Counted from the stretch's first letter, positions 48,300 to 59,803 are shown. The stretch: 64,000 nucleotides of DNA from Solimonas thermocellulolyticum (GCF_040327995.1 NZ_JBEPIJ010000007.1:62001-126000), one strand, 5' to 3'. The notes: generated by a model from the sequence alone, not told the origin. Made by a program: numbers and translations.

Positions 48300-49676
48300 A
48301 TGCCCATGTCCTTAGCCGTCGTCGACGCCACGGTTTCACCGAGCCGTCATCTGGCGTTGCTGTCGCGCGCCGAGGTGGCGCGCCTGCTCGATGCCAGCCG
48401 CGGCGACCTGCGCGCCCTGTTCCGGCAGTGTTCGCTCGCGGTGCTGAGCACCGGCAGCGACATCGACGACGGCCGTGCGCTGCTCGCGCGCTATCCGGAC
48501 TTCGACATCCGCATCGTGCCGCAGGAGCGCGGCCTGCAGCTCGAACTGAAGAACGCGCCGGCCCAGGCCTTCGTCGACGGTCGCATCATCCAGGGCATCC
48601 GCGAGCACCTGTTCGCCGTGCTGCGTGACATCCTCTACGTCAGCGAGCGCGTGATGGACAACCCGTCCTTCGATCTGACGACGTCCGCGGGCACGACGGA
48701 CGCGGTGTTCCACATCCTGCGCAACGCCGGCGTGCTGCGCGCGACGACGCGACCGCGACTGATCATTTGCTGGGGCGGGCACTCGATCTCGCGCGAGGAG
48801 TACGACTACAGCAAGCTCGTCGGCTACGAGATGGGTTTGCGCGGCTTGGACATCGGTACCGGCTGCGGACCGGGGGCGATGAAAGGGCCGATGAAAGGCG
48901 CGACCATCGGCCATGCCAAACAGCGCATTGCCGATGGCCAATACCTCGGCATCAGCGAGCCCGGAATCATCGCCGCCGAGGCGCCGAATCCGATCGTCAA
49001 CGCGCTGGTGATCCTGCCCGACATCGAGAAACGCCTCGAAGCCTTCGTGCGCATGGCGCACGGCATCGTGGTGTTTCCCGGCGGCGTCGGCACCGCCGAG
49101 GAGATCCTCTATCTGCTCGGCATCCTGCTGCACCCGGAGAATCGGCACATGCCGTATCCGCTGGTCTTTACCGGCCCGGCATCGGCGCGCGACTACTTCG
49201 CACAGATCGACGACTTCGTCGCCGCGACGCTGGGCGATGAGGCGCGCGAACGCTATCGCATCGTCGTCGACGATCCGGCCGAGGTCGCGCGTCAGATGTC
49301 CGAGGGTGTGCAACGAGTCGCCGAGTTCCGCCGTCGGCGCAACGACGCCTACGCCTTCAACTGGCTGCTGAAGATCGACGAGGCGTTCCAGCGCCCGTTC
49401 GTCCCCACGCACGAGAACATGGCCGGGCTCGACCTGCACCGCGACCAGCCGCCGCATCGGCTCGCCGCGCAACTGCGCCGCGCCTTCTCCGGCATCGTCG
49501 CCGGCAACGTCAAGGCGGACGGCATCAAGGCCGTAGAAGAACACGGACCGTTCGAGATCCGCGGCGATGCGGGCATCATGGCGCGCCTCGACGCTCTGCT
49601 CGGTGCATTCGCCGCCAGCCACCGCATGAAGCTGCCGGGCAGCGACTACGTGCCCTGCTATCGCATCGTGCGCTGA
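48300..49676 (+). CDS. ppnN: Nucleotide 5'-monophosphate nucleosidase PpnN (LOG family)
   Basis: A 458-residue homologue of E. coli PpnN (YgdH, 454 residues), which splits purine and pyrimidine nucleoside monophosphates into base and ribose-5-phosphate and is stimulated by (p)ppGpp in E. coli. The central Rossmann LOG domain has LIICWGGHSISREEYDYSK, DIGTGCGPGAMKGPMKGA and the signature FPGGVGTAEEILYLLGILL. The N-terminal (VLSTGSDIDDGRALL) and C-terminal (KADGIKAVEEHGPFEIRG) extensions are specific to PpnN and distinguish it from short LOG proteins. The start at 48300 or the ATG six bases later are both possible. It is probably transcribed separately from the dehydrogenase pair, 56 bases upstream. 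Confidence 0.93.
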   Translation: MPMSLAVVDATVSPSRHLALLSRAEVARLLDASRGDLRALFRQCSLAVLSTGSDIDDGRALLARYPDFDIRIVPQERGLQLELKNAPAQAFVDGRIIQGIREHLFAVLRDILYVSERVMDNPSFDLTTSAGTTDAVFHILRNAGVLRATTRPRLIICWGGHSISREEYDYSKLVGYEMGLRGLDIGTGCGPGAMKGPMKGATIGHAKQRIADGQYLGISEPGIIAAEAPNPIVNALVILPDIEKRLEAFVRMAHGIVVFPGGVGTAEEILYLLGILLHPENRHMPYPLVFTGPASARDYFAQIDDFVAATLGDEARERYRIVVDDPAEVARQMSEGVQRVAEFRRRRNDAYAFNWLLKIDEAFQRPFVPTHENMAGLDLHRDQPPHRLAAQLRRAFSGIVAGNVKADGIKAVEEHGPFEIRGDAGIMARLDALLGAFAASHRMKLPGSDYVPCYRIVR

Positions 49677-49750
49677 GCGTCCGCCGACGTTTCGAGCGCT
49701 GCGGCGCGCCCGAGGCTGGCCGAGATCGGACCCTGCTTCCGGTGCGGGTG

Positions 49751-49779
49751 TTGGCGGGCCACGGCGAGGTGGTTATAGT
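49751..49779 (+). promoter_or_regulatory. Sigma-70-like promoter upstream of the MAPEG gene
   Basis: TTGGCG (-35, 49751-49756) and TATAGT (-10, 49774-49779) are separated by exactly 17 bases. The predicted transcript starts about 85 bases before the MAPEG ATG at 49873. The hexamers match the consensus at four and five of six positions. Confidence 0.65.
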
Positions 49780-49872
49780 GATAGGCGATGGACCCGCTGG
49801 GCCCGGCGTCTCGGCAAGCCGCGACGGCTCGTCGCGTCAGGGCCGATATCCACGTGCACCGAGGAACTTGCG

Positions 49873-50280
49873 ATGACGGCATTCGACGCAGTACTGCTCT
49901 ACATCCTGTGGATGATCGTGCTGTTGCTGATCTACGCGGGGCCGCGCATCCCGCAGGCGCTGCTGGGCGCCAAGCCCATCGACAGTTGGGAGCGCAACAA
50001 GGCGCCGGTGGATCCGCCGTTCTTGCAGCGCGCCAAGAACGCGCACCTCAACTGTATCGAGAACCTGCCCTTGTTCGTCGGCGTGGTCGCCGTGGCCGCG
50101 TTGATGGACCAGATCGCGATCGCCGACGGCGTCGCTGCCTACGTGCTCTACGCACGCGTGGCCCAGAGCGTGATGCACATCAGCGGCACCTCGTTCATCC
50201 AGATTCTGCTGCGCGCGACGTTCTTCCTGATCCAGATCGCGCTGATCGGCTATATCGCGGTGAAGCTGCTGATGCTCTGA
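49873..50280 (+). CDS. MAPEG family membrane protein
   Basis: A 135-residue four-helix membrane protein of the MAPEG superfamily (membrane-associated proteins in eicosanoid and glutathione metabolism). The family motif appears as RAKNAHLNCIENLPLF around residues 53-68, followed by YARVAQSVMHISG. Bacterial members are mostly uncharacterised; some have glutathione transferase or peroxidase activity. The ATG at 49873 begins a hydrophobic first helix (VLLYILWMIVLLLIYAG). It has its own promoter and a strong palindrome after the stop, so it is a single-gene transcript. Glutathione use is inferred from the family only. Confidence 0.88.
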   Translation: MTAFDAVLLYILWMIVLLLIYAGPRIPQALLGAKPIDSWERNKAPVDPPFLQRAKNAHLNCIENLPLFVGVVAVAALMDQIAIADGVAAYVLYARVAQSVMHISGTSFIQILLRATFFLIQIALIGYIAVKLLML

Positions 50281-50337
50281 GGCGAGCGGATATCGCGCGG
50301 TCTCGACGCGACTGACGAGGCGGCGGACGCACCCTTT

Positions 50338-50363
50338 GCCCGCTGGCGGCGCCGCCAGCGGGC
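50338..50363. terminator. Perfect 26-base palindrome between convergent MAPEG and MFS genes
   Basis: Bases 50338-50363 are perfectly self-complementary (arms GCCCGCTGGCGGC and GCCGCCAGCGGGC). It sits between two converging genes. No T run follows on either strand, so it is a candidate bidirectional terminator by position and stem strength. Confidence 0.55.
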
Positions 50364-50425
50364 GCACGGCGCCGGATCTCCGTGCTCGATTTGCTCCGCT
50401 GCCGATCCGGCGCACCGATGCCGTT

Positions 50426-51763
50426 TCAGCGCGCGGCCAGCCGCGCGTACATCTCGCGATACGGCTTCATGCCGGCGGCGAGAATCGCCATCGCGGTCAG
50501 CAGCGAAACGCAGGCGACGATCAGCATCGACCAGCGCAGCATGCCGTCGTCGGCGAAGACGTAGTCGGTGATGAGCGCGATCGCGGTCGGGCCGATGCCC
50601 AGGCCGATCATGTTGGTCATGAACAGGTAGACCGCGGTGGTCTGGCCGCGCATGCGGTTGGGCACGACCTCCTGCAGCGCCGCCGGGGCGGCGCCAAAGG
50701 GCATCGCCAGTCCGAACACCGGCACCACCAGGGCGACCGCGGCGAAGGGGCCGTTGGGCGCGAGCAGGTAGCCGGCGCCGCCGATCATGGTGATGACGCC
50801 GGCGAGCACACCGACGCGCAGCGCCGCGTCACGGTGGCCCTGCTTGATCCAGCGGTCGGCGATGCGGCCGCCGATGATGATGCCGGCGCTTGCGAAGACC
50901 ACGACCTCAAGACCGAAGACGATCCCGATCTCAGACGCGGTCCAGCCATGAGAGCGAACGAAGTAGGTCGGGATCCACGCGGTGGTGCCGTAAGAGCACA
51001 GCGCCAGCATCGCGAAGCCGACGTTGTGGCTGAGCACCGCACGGCGGTTGGCCCACAGGTAGGCGACGACCTCGGAAAACGGCAGGCTGTTCTGGCCGTC
51101 GATCACGCCTTGACGCTTGGGCTCGCGCACCAGCAGGAAGGCGAAGCTGAACAAAATGCCGGCGATGCCCAGAATCAGGAACACGGTCTGCCATGGCCGG
51201 ATCTCGCCGAGCAGCGGCAACAGCACCGTGCCCCGCGCGACGCTGTACTGCACCACCAGGCCGCCGACGAGAAACGCAAGGCCGGAACCGAGGAAGATGC
51301 CCATCGAGTACACGCTCATCGCCGTCGAGCGGCGCTCGGGCGGAAAGTAGTCGGCGATCATCGAGTACGCCGCTGGCGACAGCGCCGCCTCGCCGACGCC
51401 GACGCCGATGCGAAACAGCAATAGCTGCCAGTAGTGCTTTGCAAGCCCGCAGAACGCGGTCATCGCGCTCCAGACGACGAGGCCGGCGACGATCAGGCCG
51501 CGCCGGCTCTTGGCATCGGCGATGCGCGCCAGTGGAATGCCCAGGATCGTGTAGAAGATCGCGAACGAGAAGCCCATCAGCAGGCTCATTTGCGTGTCAC
51601 TGATGCCCAGGTCAGCGCGGATCGGCCCGACCAGCAGATTGAGGATCTGCCGGTCCACGAACGAGAACACATAGGCGATCATCAGGATCGCGACGACGAA
51701 CCACGGGTACGCCAGTGATGGTGCGGAAGGCACCGTCACCGGACGCTCGCCGGTCTGCGACAT
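50426..51763 (-). CDS. MFS transporter
   Basis: A 445-residue twelve-helix major facilitator protein. FVDRQILNLLVGPIRADLG near the N-terminus and GIPLARIADAKSRRGLIVAG (the loop 2-3 motif A) resemble the Spinster/anion-cation symporter groups. SVYSMGIFLGSGLAFLVGG and GQTTAVYLFMTNMIGLGIG follow. It is the last gene of a six-gene minus-strand operon with acyl-CoA and enone-reducing enzymes, 69 bases after the CurA-like gene. It probably imports the compound degraded by the operon or exports a product. Transport substrate and direction are not predictable from sequence. Confidence 0.88.
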   Translation of the reverse strand: MSQTGERPVTVPSAPSLAYPWFVVAILMIAYVFSFVDRQILNLLVGPIRADLGISDTQMSLLMGFSFAIFYTILGIPLARIADAKSRRGLIVAGLVVWSAMTAFCGLAKHYWQLLLFRIGVGVGEAALSPAAYSMIADYFPPERRSTAMSVYSMGIFLGSGLAFLVGGLVVQYSVARGTVLLPLLGEIRPWQTVFLILGIAGILFSFAFLLVREPKRQGVIDGQNSLPFSEVVAYLWANRRAVLSHNVGFAMLALCSYGTTAWIPTYFVRSHGWTASEIGIVFGLEVVVFASAGIIIGGRIADRWIKQGHRDAALRVGVLAGVITMIGGAGYLLAPNGPFAAVALVVPVFGLAMPFGAAPAALQEVVPNRMRGQTTAVYLFMTNMIGLGIGPTAIALITDYVFADDGMLRWSMLIVACVSLLTAMAILAAGMKPYREMYARLAAR

Positions 51764-51832
51764 GCGTGCTTCTCCTCTCGTTGTGGCGGCGCCGCGATCG
51801 AGCGCGACACTCGCGAGTTTTGCGGACGCGGG

Positions 51833-52831
51833 CTATACCTTGAGCACCAGCTTGCCGATGTTATCGCCCTTGAACAGGCGCAGCAGGGTTTCGGGAAAGT
51901 TCTCCAGCCCCTCGGCGATATCCTCGCGCGTCTTGAGCCGGCCGGCGGCGAGCCAGCCGCCCATCTCGCGCACGGCCTCGCCGTAGCGGTCGGCCCAGTC
52001 GAACACGACCATGCCGGTCATGCTCGCGCGGTTGACCAGCAGCGACAGGTAGTTGCTCGGGCCTTTCACCGGCGCGGTGTTGTTGTACTGCGAGATCGCG
52101 CCGCAGATGACGATGCGCGCGCGCATCGCGAGCTGGGTGAGCACGGTGTCGAGGATGTCGCCGCCGACGTTGTCGAAGTAGACGTTCACGCCCTGCGGGC
52201 AATGCTGCTTGAGCGCCTTTCTGACGTCCTCGTTCTTGTAGTCGATGCAGGCGTCGAAGCCGAGCTCGTCGACGACGTAGCGGCACTTCTCCGCGCCACC
52301 GGCGATGCCGACGACGCGACAACCCTTGATCTTCGCGATCTGGCCGACGACCTGACCGACCGCGCCGGCCGCACCGGAGACGACGACGGTGTCGCCGGCC
52401 TTGGGCTTGCCGACTTCCAGCAGGCCGAAGTAGGCGGTCATGCCCGGCATGCCGAGCGTGCCCAGGTACACCGGCAGCGGCGCGAGCTTCGGGTCGATCT
52501 TGGTCACGCCCTTGCCGTTGGACACGGCGTAGTCCTGCACGCCGAACAGGCCGACGACGTGCTCGCCGACGGCGAACTTCGGATGATTCGACCTCACGAT
52601 CTTGCCGACCGCGCCGGCGCGCATCACCTCGCCGATACCGACCGGCGGCACGTAAGACTTGCCTTCGTTCATCCAGCCGCGCATCGCCGGATCGAGCGAG
52701 ATATAGGCGTTGCGGACCAGAAACTCGCCGTCGCCCGGTTCCGGGACCGGTCCGCAGACGAACTCGAAGTCCTCGCGCTTGACCATGCCGACGGGGCGTT
52801 GCTTGAGCTTGAACTGGCGATTGGTGGACAT
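51833..52831 (-). CDS. NADP-dependent alkenal/enone reductase (CurA/PTGR1-like MDR)
   Basis: A 332-residue zinc-free medium-chain reductase of the CurA/leukotriene B4 12-hydroxydehydrogenase group. Typical blocks are YISLDPAMRGWMNE, GTLGMPGMTAYFGLLEVGKP, the nucleotide site VVVSGAAGAVGQVVGQIAK, and VNVYFDNVGGDILDTVL, ending LKTREDIAEGLENFPETLLRLF. Relatives reduce the C=C bond of 2-alkenals and enones such as 4-hydroxynonenal, curcumin and 15-oxo-prostaglandins with NADPH. The start at 52831 (MSTNRQFKLK) has a GGAG site. It is fifth in the operon, 52 bases after the acyl-CoA dehydrogenase gene. Confidence 0.92.
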   Translation of the reverse strand: MSTNRQFKLKQRPVGMVKREDFEFVCGPVPEPGDGEFLVRNAYISLDPAMRGWMNEGKSYVPPVGIGEVMRAGAVGKIVRSNHPKFAVGEHVVGLFGVQDYAVSNGKGVTKIDPKLAPLPVYLGTLGMPGMTAYFGLLEVGKPKAGDTVVVSGAAGAVGQVVGQIAKIKGCRVVGIAGGAEKCRYVVDELGFDACIDYKNEDVRKALKQHCPQGVNVYFDNVGGDILDTVLTQLAMRARIVICGAISQYNNTAPVKGPSNYLSLLVNRASMTGMVVFDWADRYGEAVREMGGWLAAGRLKTREDIAEGLENFPETLLRLFKGDNIGKLVLKV

Positions 52832-52883
52832 CCGCTTCTCCGTGAGTGTGGGGGGCGCGGGCCGGCGATGGGCGTGGCCCGAA

Positions 52884-54140
<1,257 letters not shown>

Positions 54141-54190
54141 TTGAACTCTCCGTTTGGTCGCCCACTCCGGCGCACGGGACAGGGTGTTGA

Positions 54191-55249
<1,059 letters not shown>

Positions 55250-55253
55250 ACGC

Positions 55254-56234
55254 TCACTCCTGCGGCGTGATGACCAGCTTGCCGGAGACCTTGCGGTCCA
55301 TGAGCTGGCGGATGGCCTCGGCGCCGCGCGCGAGCGGATAAGTGCCGGCGATGTGCGGTTTGAGCTTGCCGTCCTTGAGCCAGCCGAGCAGCGTGCGCAG
55401 ATCCATCAGGTTGTTCATCGGTTCGCGCTTGGCGTAGTCGCCCCAGAACACGCCGACGATGCTGCAACCCTTGAGCAGCGGCAGGTTCAGCGGAATCTTC
55501 GGAATCTCGCCGTTGGCGAAGCCGATGACGAGCAAGCGCCCGCGCCAGGCCATGCTGCGCAGCGCCGGCTCGCTGTAGTCGCCGCCGACCGGGTCGTAGA
55601 CCACGTCCACGCCCTTGCCGCCGGTCAGTTCTTTGAGGCGCGCCTTGAGGTCTTCGCTGTTGTAGTTGATCAGCTCGTCGGCGCCGTGGTCCTTGCAGAC
55701 GGCGAGCTTCTCGGCGGTCGACGCCGCGGCGATGACCCTGGCGCCGAGCGCCTTGCCGATCTGGATCGCCGCAAGGCCAACGCCGCCGGACGCGCCGAGC
55801 ACCAGCAGGGTCTCGCCACTCTTGAGCGCGGCGCGGTCCTTGAGCGCGTGATACGAGGTGGCGTAGGTCATCACGAAGGATGCGCCGGTGACGAAGTCCA
55901 TCTCTGGCGGCATCGGGATCAGCGCGCGCGAATCGGCGCGCACCTGCTGTGCGAACGCGCCCCAGCCGGTGAAGGCGATGACCTTGTCGCCCGGCTTGAC
56001 GTTCCGGACCCTGGCACCCACCGACTCGACCACGCCCGCACATTCGCCGCCGGGCGAGAACGGCAGCTCCGGCTTGAACTGGTACTTGTTCTGGATGATC
56101 AGCACGTCCGGAAAATTCACGCCGGCGGCGTGCACGCGCACGATCGCGTCGTCGTCGCCGGGCGTCAGATCCGGCGTCTCCTCGACGACGAGGTTCTCCG
56201 GCGGGCCGAAGGATTTGCACAGCAGGGCTTTCAT
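55254..56234 (-). CDS. NADPH:quinone oxidoreductase family protein (MDR)
   Basis: A 326-residue zinc-free medium-chain oxidoreductase. It starts MKALLCKSFGPPENLVVEE; further blocks are AAGVNFPDVLIIQNKYQFKP, FSPGGECAGVVESVG, ASFVMTYATSYHALKDRA and the cofactor site LLVLGASGGVGLAAIQIGK. The ending GKLVITP is usual for the quinone oxidoreductase/2-haloacrylate reductase class. Members reduce quinones or the double bond of activated enoyl compounds. It is second in the operon, 11 bases after the SDR and 4 bases before the kinase gene. The precise substrate is unknown; an enoyl or enone intermediate would fit the operon. Confidence 0.9.
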   Translation of the reverse strand: MKALLCKSFGPPENLVVEETPDLTPGDDDAIVRVHAAGVNFPDVLIIQNKYQFKPELPFSPGGECAGVVESVGARVRNVKPGDKVIAFTGWGAFAQQVRADSRALIPMPPEMDFVTGASFVMTYATSYHALKDRAALKSGETLLVLGASGGVGLAAIQIGKALGARVIAAASTAEKLAVCKDHGADELINYNSEDLKARLKELTGGKGVDVVYDPVGGDYSEPALRSMAWRGRLLVIGFANGEIPKIPLNLPLLKGCSIVGVFWGDYAKREPMNNLMDLRTLLGWLKDGKLKPHIAGTYPLARGAEAIRQLMDRKVSGKLVITPQE

Positions 56235-56245
56235 GTCGGGCTCGT

Positions 56246-57076
56246 TCAGGGCATCGGATTGGTGGGCGCACGCTCGTCGAGGATGTCGCGCATGCGCGCC
56301 TCGATCGAAGGCTTGATGTTCGGATGGGTCAGGATGTAGAAGCGGTCGGCCTTGACCGCCTGTATCGTCGCGCGCGCGATGTCGGCGGCCGAGAGTTTTC
56401 CGGACTGCACCGCCTTGCGCACGCGCGCCTCGAACGGCGCGGCCAGCGGATTGGTATCGGCGAGGTGTGCCGGGCGATGGCGCGCCGCATCGGCGATGCC
56501 GGTCGGCACGAAGGCGGGGCACAGCACGGAGACGCCGATCTTCGCGTTGGCCACGCGCAGCTCGTGATGCAGGCATTCGCTGAGCGTGACCACCCCGTGC
56601 TTGGACACGCAGTAGACACTGGACCCTGGCACCGACAGCAGGCCGGCGACGGAGGCGGTGTTGACCACGTGGCACTCGTCACCCTGTGCGAGCATGCGCG
56701 GCACGAAACTCTGGATGCCGTGGACCACGCCCATCAGGTTGACGCCGAGCACCCACTGCCAGTCGGCGCGCGTGGTGGTCCACGTCGGCCCGGCGACGGC
56801 GACGCCGGCGTTGTTGAACAGCAGATGCGCGGCGCCGAAGCGCGCGTAAGTCGCGTCGGCGAGCGCGGCAACCGTCTCGGCGCTGGCCACGTCGACGCGT
56901 TGGCGCAATACCTCGATGCCGGCCGGAAGCCGCGCCTGCGTCGCTTCGAGACCGGCCATGTCGATGTCGGCGAGCACCAGGCGCATGCCTTCACCTGCGC
57001 ACAGCAGTGCCAGTTCGCGGCCGAAGCCGCTGGCGGCGCCGGTGATCACGGCGACCTTGTCATGCAGCGCGTTCAT
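56246..57076 (-). CDS. Short-chain dehydrogenase/reductase, first gene of catabolic operon
   Basis: A 276-residue classical SDR. The cofactor motif is VAVITGAASGFGRELAL (TGxxxGxG), with Asp in VLADIDMAG favouring NAD(H). NNAGVAVAGP is the structural NNAG motif. The catalytic residues are Ser in NTASVAGLLSVPGSSVY and the Tyr/Lys pair in VYCVSKHGV. The C-terminal region (DIARATIQAVKADRFYILTH) is common in SDRs next to acyl-CoA enzymes. It is the promoter-proximal gene of the six-gene operon and divergent from the LysR gene. It probably oxidises or reduces a hydroxyl/keto group in the same pathway. Confidence 0.9.
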   Translation of the reverse strand: MNALHDKVAVITGAASGFGRELALLCAGEGMRLVLADIDMAGLEATQARLPAGIEVLRQRVDVASAETVAALADATYARFGAAHLLFNNAGVAVAGPTWTTTRADWQWVLGVNLMGVVHGIQSFVPRMLAQGDECHVVNTASVAGLLSVPGSSVYCVSKHGVVTLSECLHHELRVANAKIGVSVLCPAFVPTGIADAARHRPAHLADTNPLAAPFEARVRKAVQSGKLSAADIARATIQAVKADRFYILTHPNIKPSIEARMRDILDERAPTNPMP

Positions 57077-57124
57077 GGCTTCCTCCGGCAGTCGAACCCG
57101 CAGACTAGGCGCGCCCGTGCAATC

Positions 57125-57140
57125 ATTCCAATGAATATTG
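57125..57140. promoter_or_regulatory. Nested inverted repeats in the SDR-LysR intergenic region (LysR-box candidate)
   Basis: ATTC-CAAT-GAAT (57125-57136) and CAAT-GAAT-ATTG (57129-57140) overlap as two inverted repeats in an AT-rich patch of an otherwise very GC-rich sequence. The patch lies between the divergent SDR operon and LysR gene, where LysR-type regulators normally bind. Binding is inferred from position and symmetry. Confidence 0.5.
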
Positions 57141-57162
57141 TGAATTCCGCAGGATCAAGACT

Positions 57163-58074
57163 GTGCATCTGCATCGGATCGACCTGAATCTGCTCGTCGT
57201 GCTCGACGCCATCTTCTCGGAGGGCGGCATCACCAAGGCCGGTGAGAAGCTGCACCTGACCCAGCCGGCGATCAGCCACGCGCTCGGGCGATTGCGCGAA
57301 CTGTTCGGCGATCCGCTGTTCGTGCGCGAAGGTCGGCGCATGGTGCCGACGCCGCTGGCGCGCAGCCTGATGCAGCCGGTGCGCCGCGCCCTGCACAGCC
57401 TCGAAGTCACGCTCAACGAAGCGCAGCGCTTCGACCCGGCGACGACGCAGCGCCACTTCAACGTCGCCGTGCGCGACGTGCTCGAAGCGCTGGTGTTGCC
57501 GAGGCTGCTCGCGCGCGTCGAGCACGAGGCGCCGTCGGTCGACATCAGCGCGATCCGCGCCGACCGTCGCGGCTTCGAGTCCGAACTCGCCGCCGGCAGC
57601 CTCGATGCGGTGCTCGACGTGCTGCTGCCGATGTCGGCCGAGATCCGCCACCAGCGCGTGTCGGTGGACCGCCTCGTCGTCGTCGCGCGCAAGCATCATC
57701 CGGCGATACGGAAGAAGACGCTCGATCTCGCCGCCTACCTGCGTGCGCAGCACGTGCTGGTCAGTTCACGCCGCAGCGGCCCGGGACTCGAAGACGTCGA
57801 ACTCAGCCGCCAGGGCCTCAAGCGCCGCATCCGATTGCGCTGCCAGCACTACTTCGCCGCCTGCGGCGTGGTCGCCAGCAGCGATCTGTTGCTGACCATG
57901 CCGGAGCGCTACGCGCAGCTCGCCAACCGCCAGTTCGGCAACCAGATCCTGCCGTTCCCGATGGACATGCCGTCGATGGACGCCTATCTGTACTGGCACG
58001 CCAGCGTCGACAACGACCCGGCGAACCGCTGGCTGCGCGAGCAGATCGTCGCGACGGTCAAGGGCGGCGCTTAG
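57163..58074 (+). CDS. LysR family transcriptional regulator
   Basis: A 303-residue LysR-type regulator. The winged helix-turn-helix is at residues about 5-64: IDLNLLVVLDAIFSEGGI then AGEKLHLTQPAISHALGRLR. The effector-binding domain follows (FNVAVRDVLEALVLPRLLAR). Its N-terminal half resembles the NodD/SyrM-like subgroup (LDAIFSEGGITKAGEKLHLTQPA region, FVREGRRMVPTP). The start is a GTG at 57163 with AGGA 8 bases upstream. It is divergent from, and likely regulates, the six-gene SDR-QOR-kinase-ACAD-CurA-MFS operon. The inducer would be an intermediate of that pathway; this is inference. It converges with cstA. Confidence 0.92.
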   Translation: MHLHRIDLNLLVVLDAIFSEGGITKAGEKLHLTQPAISHALGRLRELFGDPLFVREGRRMVPTPLARSLMQPVRRALHSLEVTLNEAQRFDPATTQRHFNVAVRDVLEALVLPRLLARVEHEAPSVDISAIRADRRGFESELAAGSLDAVLDVLLPMSAEIRHQRVSVDRLVVVARKHHPAIRKKTLDLAAYLRAQHVLVSSRRSGPGLEDVELSRQGLKRRIRLRCQHYFAACGVVASSDLLLTMPERYAQLANRQFGNQILPFPMDMPSMDAYLYWHASVDNDPANRWLREQIVATVKGGA

Positions 58075-58104
58075 TCCGTTCGCCCCGAGTGCCGCCGCGC
58101 GGGG

Positions 58105-59793
58105 CTACTCGATGCGAACGGCGAGATTCGACTCCTGACGCCGGAACCGCTGCACCGCCGACGCCGCCTCCAGCATCACCAGCACGCTGGTTGCGAGCAC
58201 GACGAAATCGAGCGTGACCAGCAACCAGTTGCCCTCGCGCCAGAACTGCACGAGCGTGACGCAGGCGGCGGCGAACGACATCGCGATGACGAAGATCATC
58301 GGCAGCAGCGTGTAGCGCACCGCCCGGCCGAGCTTGAGCAGCATCACCGTGATCACCAGCAGCGTCATGCCGGCGAGGATCTGGTTGGTGGAACCGAACA
58401 GCGGCCAGAGCATCATGCCGCCGCTGCCGCTCGCACCGCCGGCGCCAAAGGCGAGCAGCAGGCAAGAGGCGACCGCGATCAGCGTAGCGGCGACGCCGTT
58501 CCTCAGCCACGGCAGCCGATAGATCTCGCCCCACTCTTGGATGATGTAGCGCTGCAGGCGCACGCCGGAGTCCATCGTCGTGCCGGCGAACAGCACCACC
58601 ATCGTCGCCAGGATCGTCTGCGCCACGAGCCCCGGAATGCCCCAGCCCTGTTCGATCAGGCGGGCGCCGCCGGAAATGAACGCGCCGGCGCCGGCGCTGC
58701 CGAACTCGTCGTAGATCGCGTGCCAGGCTTCGGGCGTCGGCGCGAGCGCGACGCCGGAGACGGCGACGATGGTGATCAGCGCGAGCGAACCCTCGCCGAT
58801 CGCGCCGAGATAGCCGACGAAGCGTGCGTCGGTCTCCTTGTCGAGCTGCTTGGCGCTGGTGCCGGAGGCGACGATGCCGTGAAAGCCCGAAATCGCGCCG
58901 CAGGCGATGGTGACGAACAGCAGCGGGATGATCGACGGCGCCGATTCGCCGACGCGGTTGTTGAACGCCGGTGCCGAGAGGTCCGGCATCACCAGAATCA
59001 CCGCGCCGTAGAGCAGCGCCAGGCCGACGACGAGCTGCATGCCGTTGATGAAGTCGCGCGGCTGCAACAGCATCCACACCGGCAGCATCGACGCAATCGC
59101 CGCATAGACGAACAGGATCAGAATCCAGTTCGCCTGTGGGGTGAGGCCGAACATCTCCGTGGGCAGCGCCAGCGGCATCGCGCTGCCGGCCCACATCGTC
59201 CAGTACAGCACGGCGACGCCGACGACGCCGAGCACGACGAGATTCATGCGCCGGTGCACGAGCTGGCCGACGACCAGCGCCACCGCGATCGCCGCCCACG
59301 CCGGGAACACCGCGCCCGGCGTATTGACGAAAGCATTGGCGATGACCACGCCGAACACGGCGTTGACCATCAGCAGCAAGAGGAATACGACGATCATGTA
59401 CAGCGCGCGGCTGCGCTTGCCGATCACGCTTTCGGACAAGGCGCCGATCGACTTGCCCTGGTGGCGGTTGCTCGCCCACAGTGCGCCGAAGTCGTGCACG
59501 CCGGCGAAGAAGATCGTGCCGAGCACGACCCAGGCCAGCGCCGGCGCCCAGCCCCAGTAGACCGCGATCGCCGGGCCGACGATGGGCGCGGCGCCGGCCA
59601 CCGAGGTGAAGTGATGACCCCAGAGCACGACGCGATGCGTCGGCACGTAATCCTTGCCGTCGTTGAACGCGTGTGCGGGCGTGACGAAGTTCGGGTCGAG
59701 CCGGTAGATGCGCTCGGCGATGAAGCGCGAGTAGACGAACCAGCCGAAGGCCATGCCGGCGATGCCGAGCACCACGAGAACGACGGATTGCAT
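58105..59793 (-). CDS. cstA: CstA family carbon starvation protein (peptide/pyruvate transporter family)
   Basis: A 562-residue polytopic membrane protein of the CstA family; relatives import pyruvate or peptides under nutrient limitation. Family blocks are WGHHFTSVAGAAPIVGPAIA, GTIFFAGVHDFGALWASNRH, ITIACGAISGFHGIVASGTS and MLWPLFGSTNQILAGMTLLV. It is shorter than E. coli CstA (701 residues) and matches the compact form found in many bacteria. It is last in the minus-strand run pdxH, M14 peptidase, SDR, cstA, starting 10 bases after the SDR stop. A btsSR-type two-component system is not seen nearby. Substrate (pyruvate versus peptides) is undecided. Confidence 0.93.
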   Translation of the reverse strand: MQSVVLVVLGIAGMAFGWFVYSRFIAERIYRLDPNFVTPAHAFNDGKDYVPTHRVVLWGHHFTSVAGAAPIVGPAIAVYWGWAPALAWVVLGTIFFAGVHDFGALWASNRHQGKSIGALSESVIGKRSRALYMIVVFLLLLMVNAVFGVVIANAFVNTPGAVFPAWAAIAVALVVGQLVHRRMNLVVLGVVGVAVLYWTMWAGSAMPLALPTEMFGLTPQANWILILFVYAAIASMLPVWMLLQPRDFINGMQLVVGLALLYGAVILVMPDLSAPAFNNRVGESAPSIIPLLFVTIACGAISGFHGIVASGTSAKQLDKETDARFVGYLGAIGEGSLALITIVAVSGVALAPTPEAWHAIYDEFGSAGAGAFISGGARLIEQGWGIPGLVAQTILATMVVLFAGTTMDSGVRLQRYIIQEWGEIYRLPWLRNGVAATLIAVASCLLLAFGAGGASGSGGMMLWPLFGSTNQILAGMTLLVITVMLLKLGRAVRYTLLPMIFVIAMSFAAACVTLVQFWREGNWLLVTLDFVVLATSVLVMLEAASAVQRFRRQESNLAVRIE

Positions 59794-59803
59794 GTGCGCC
59801 GCC

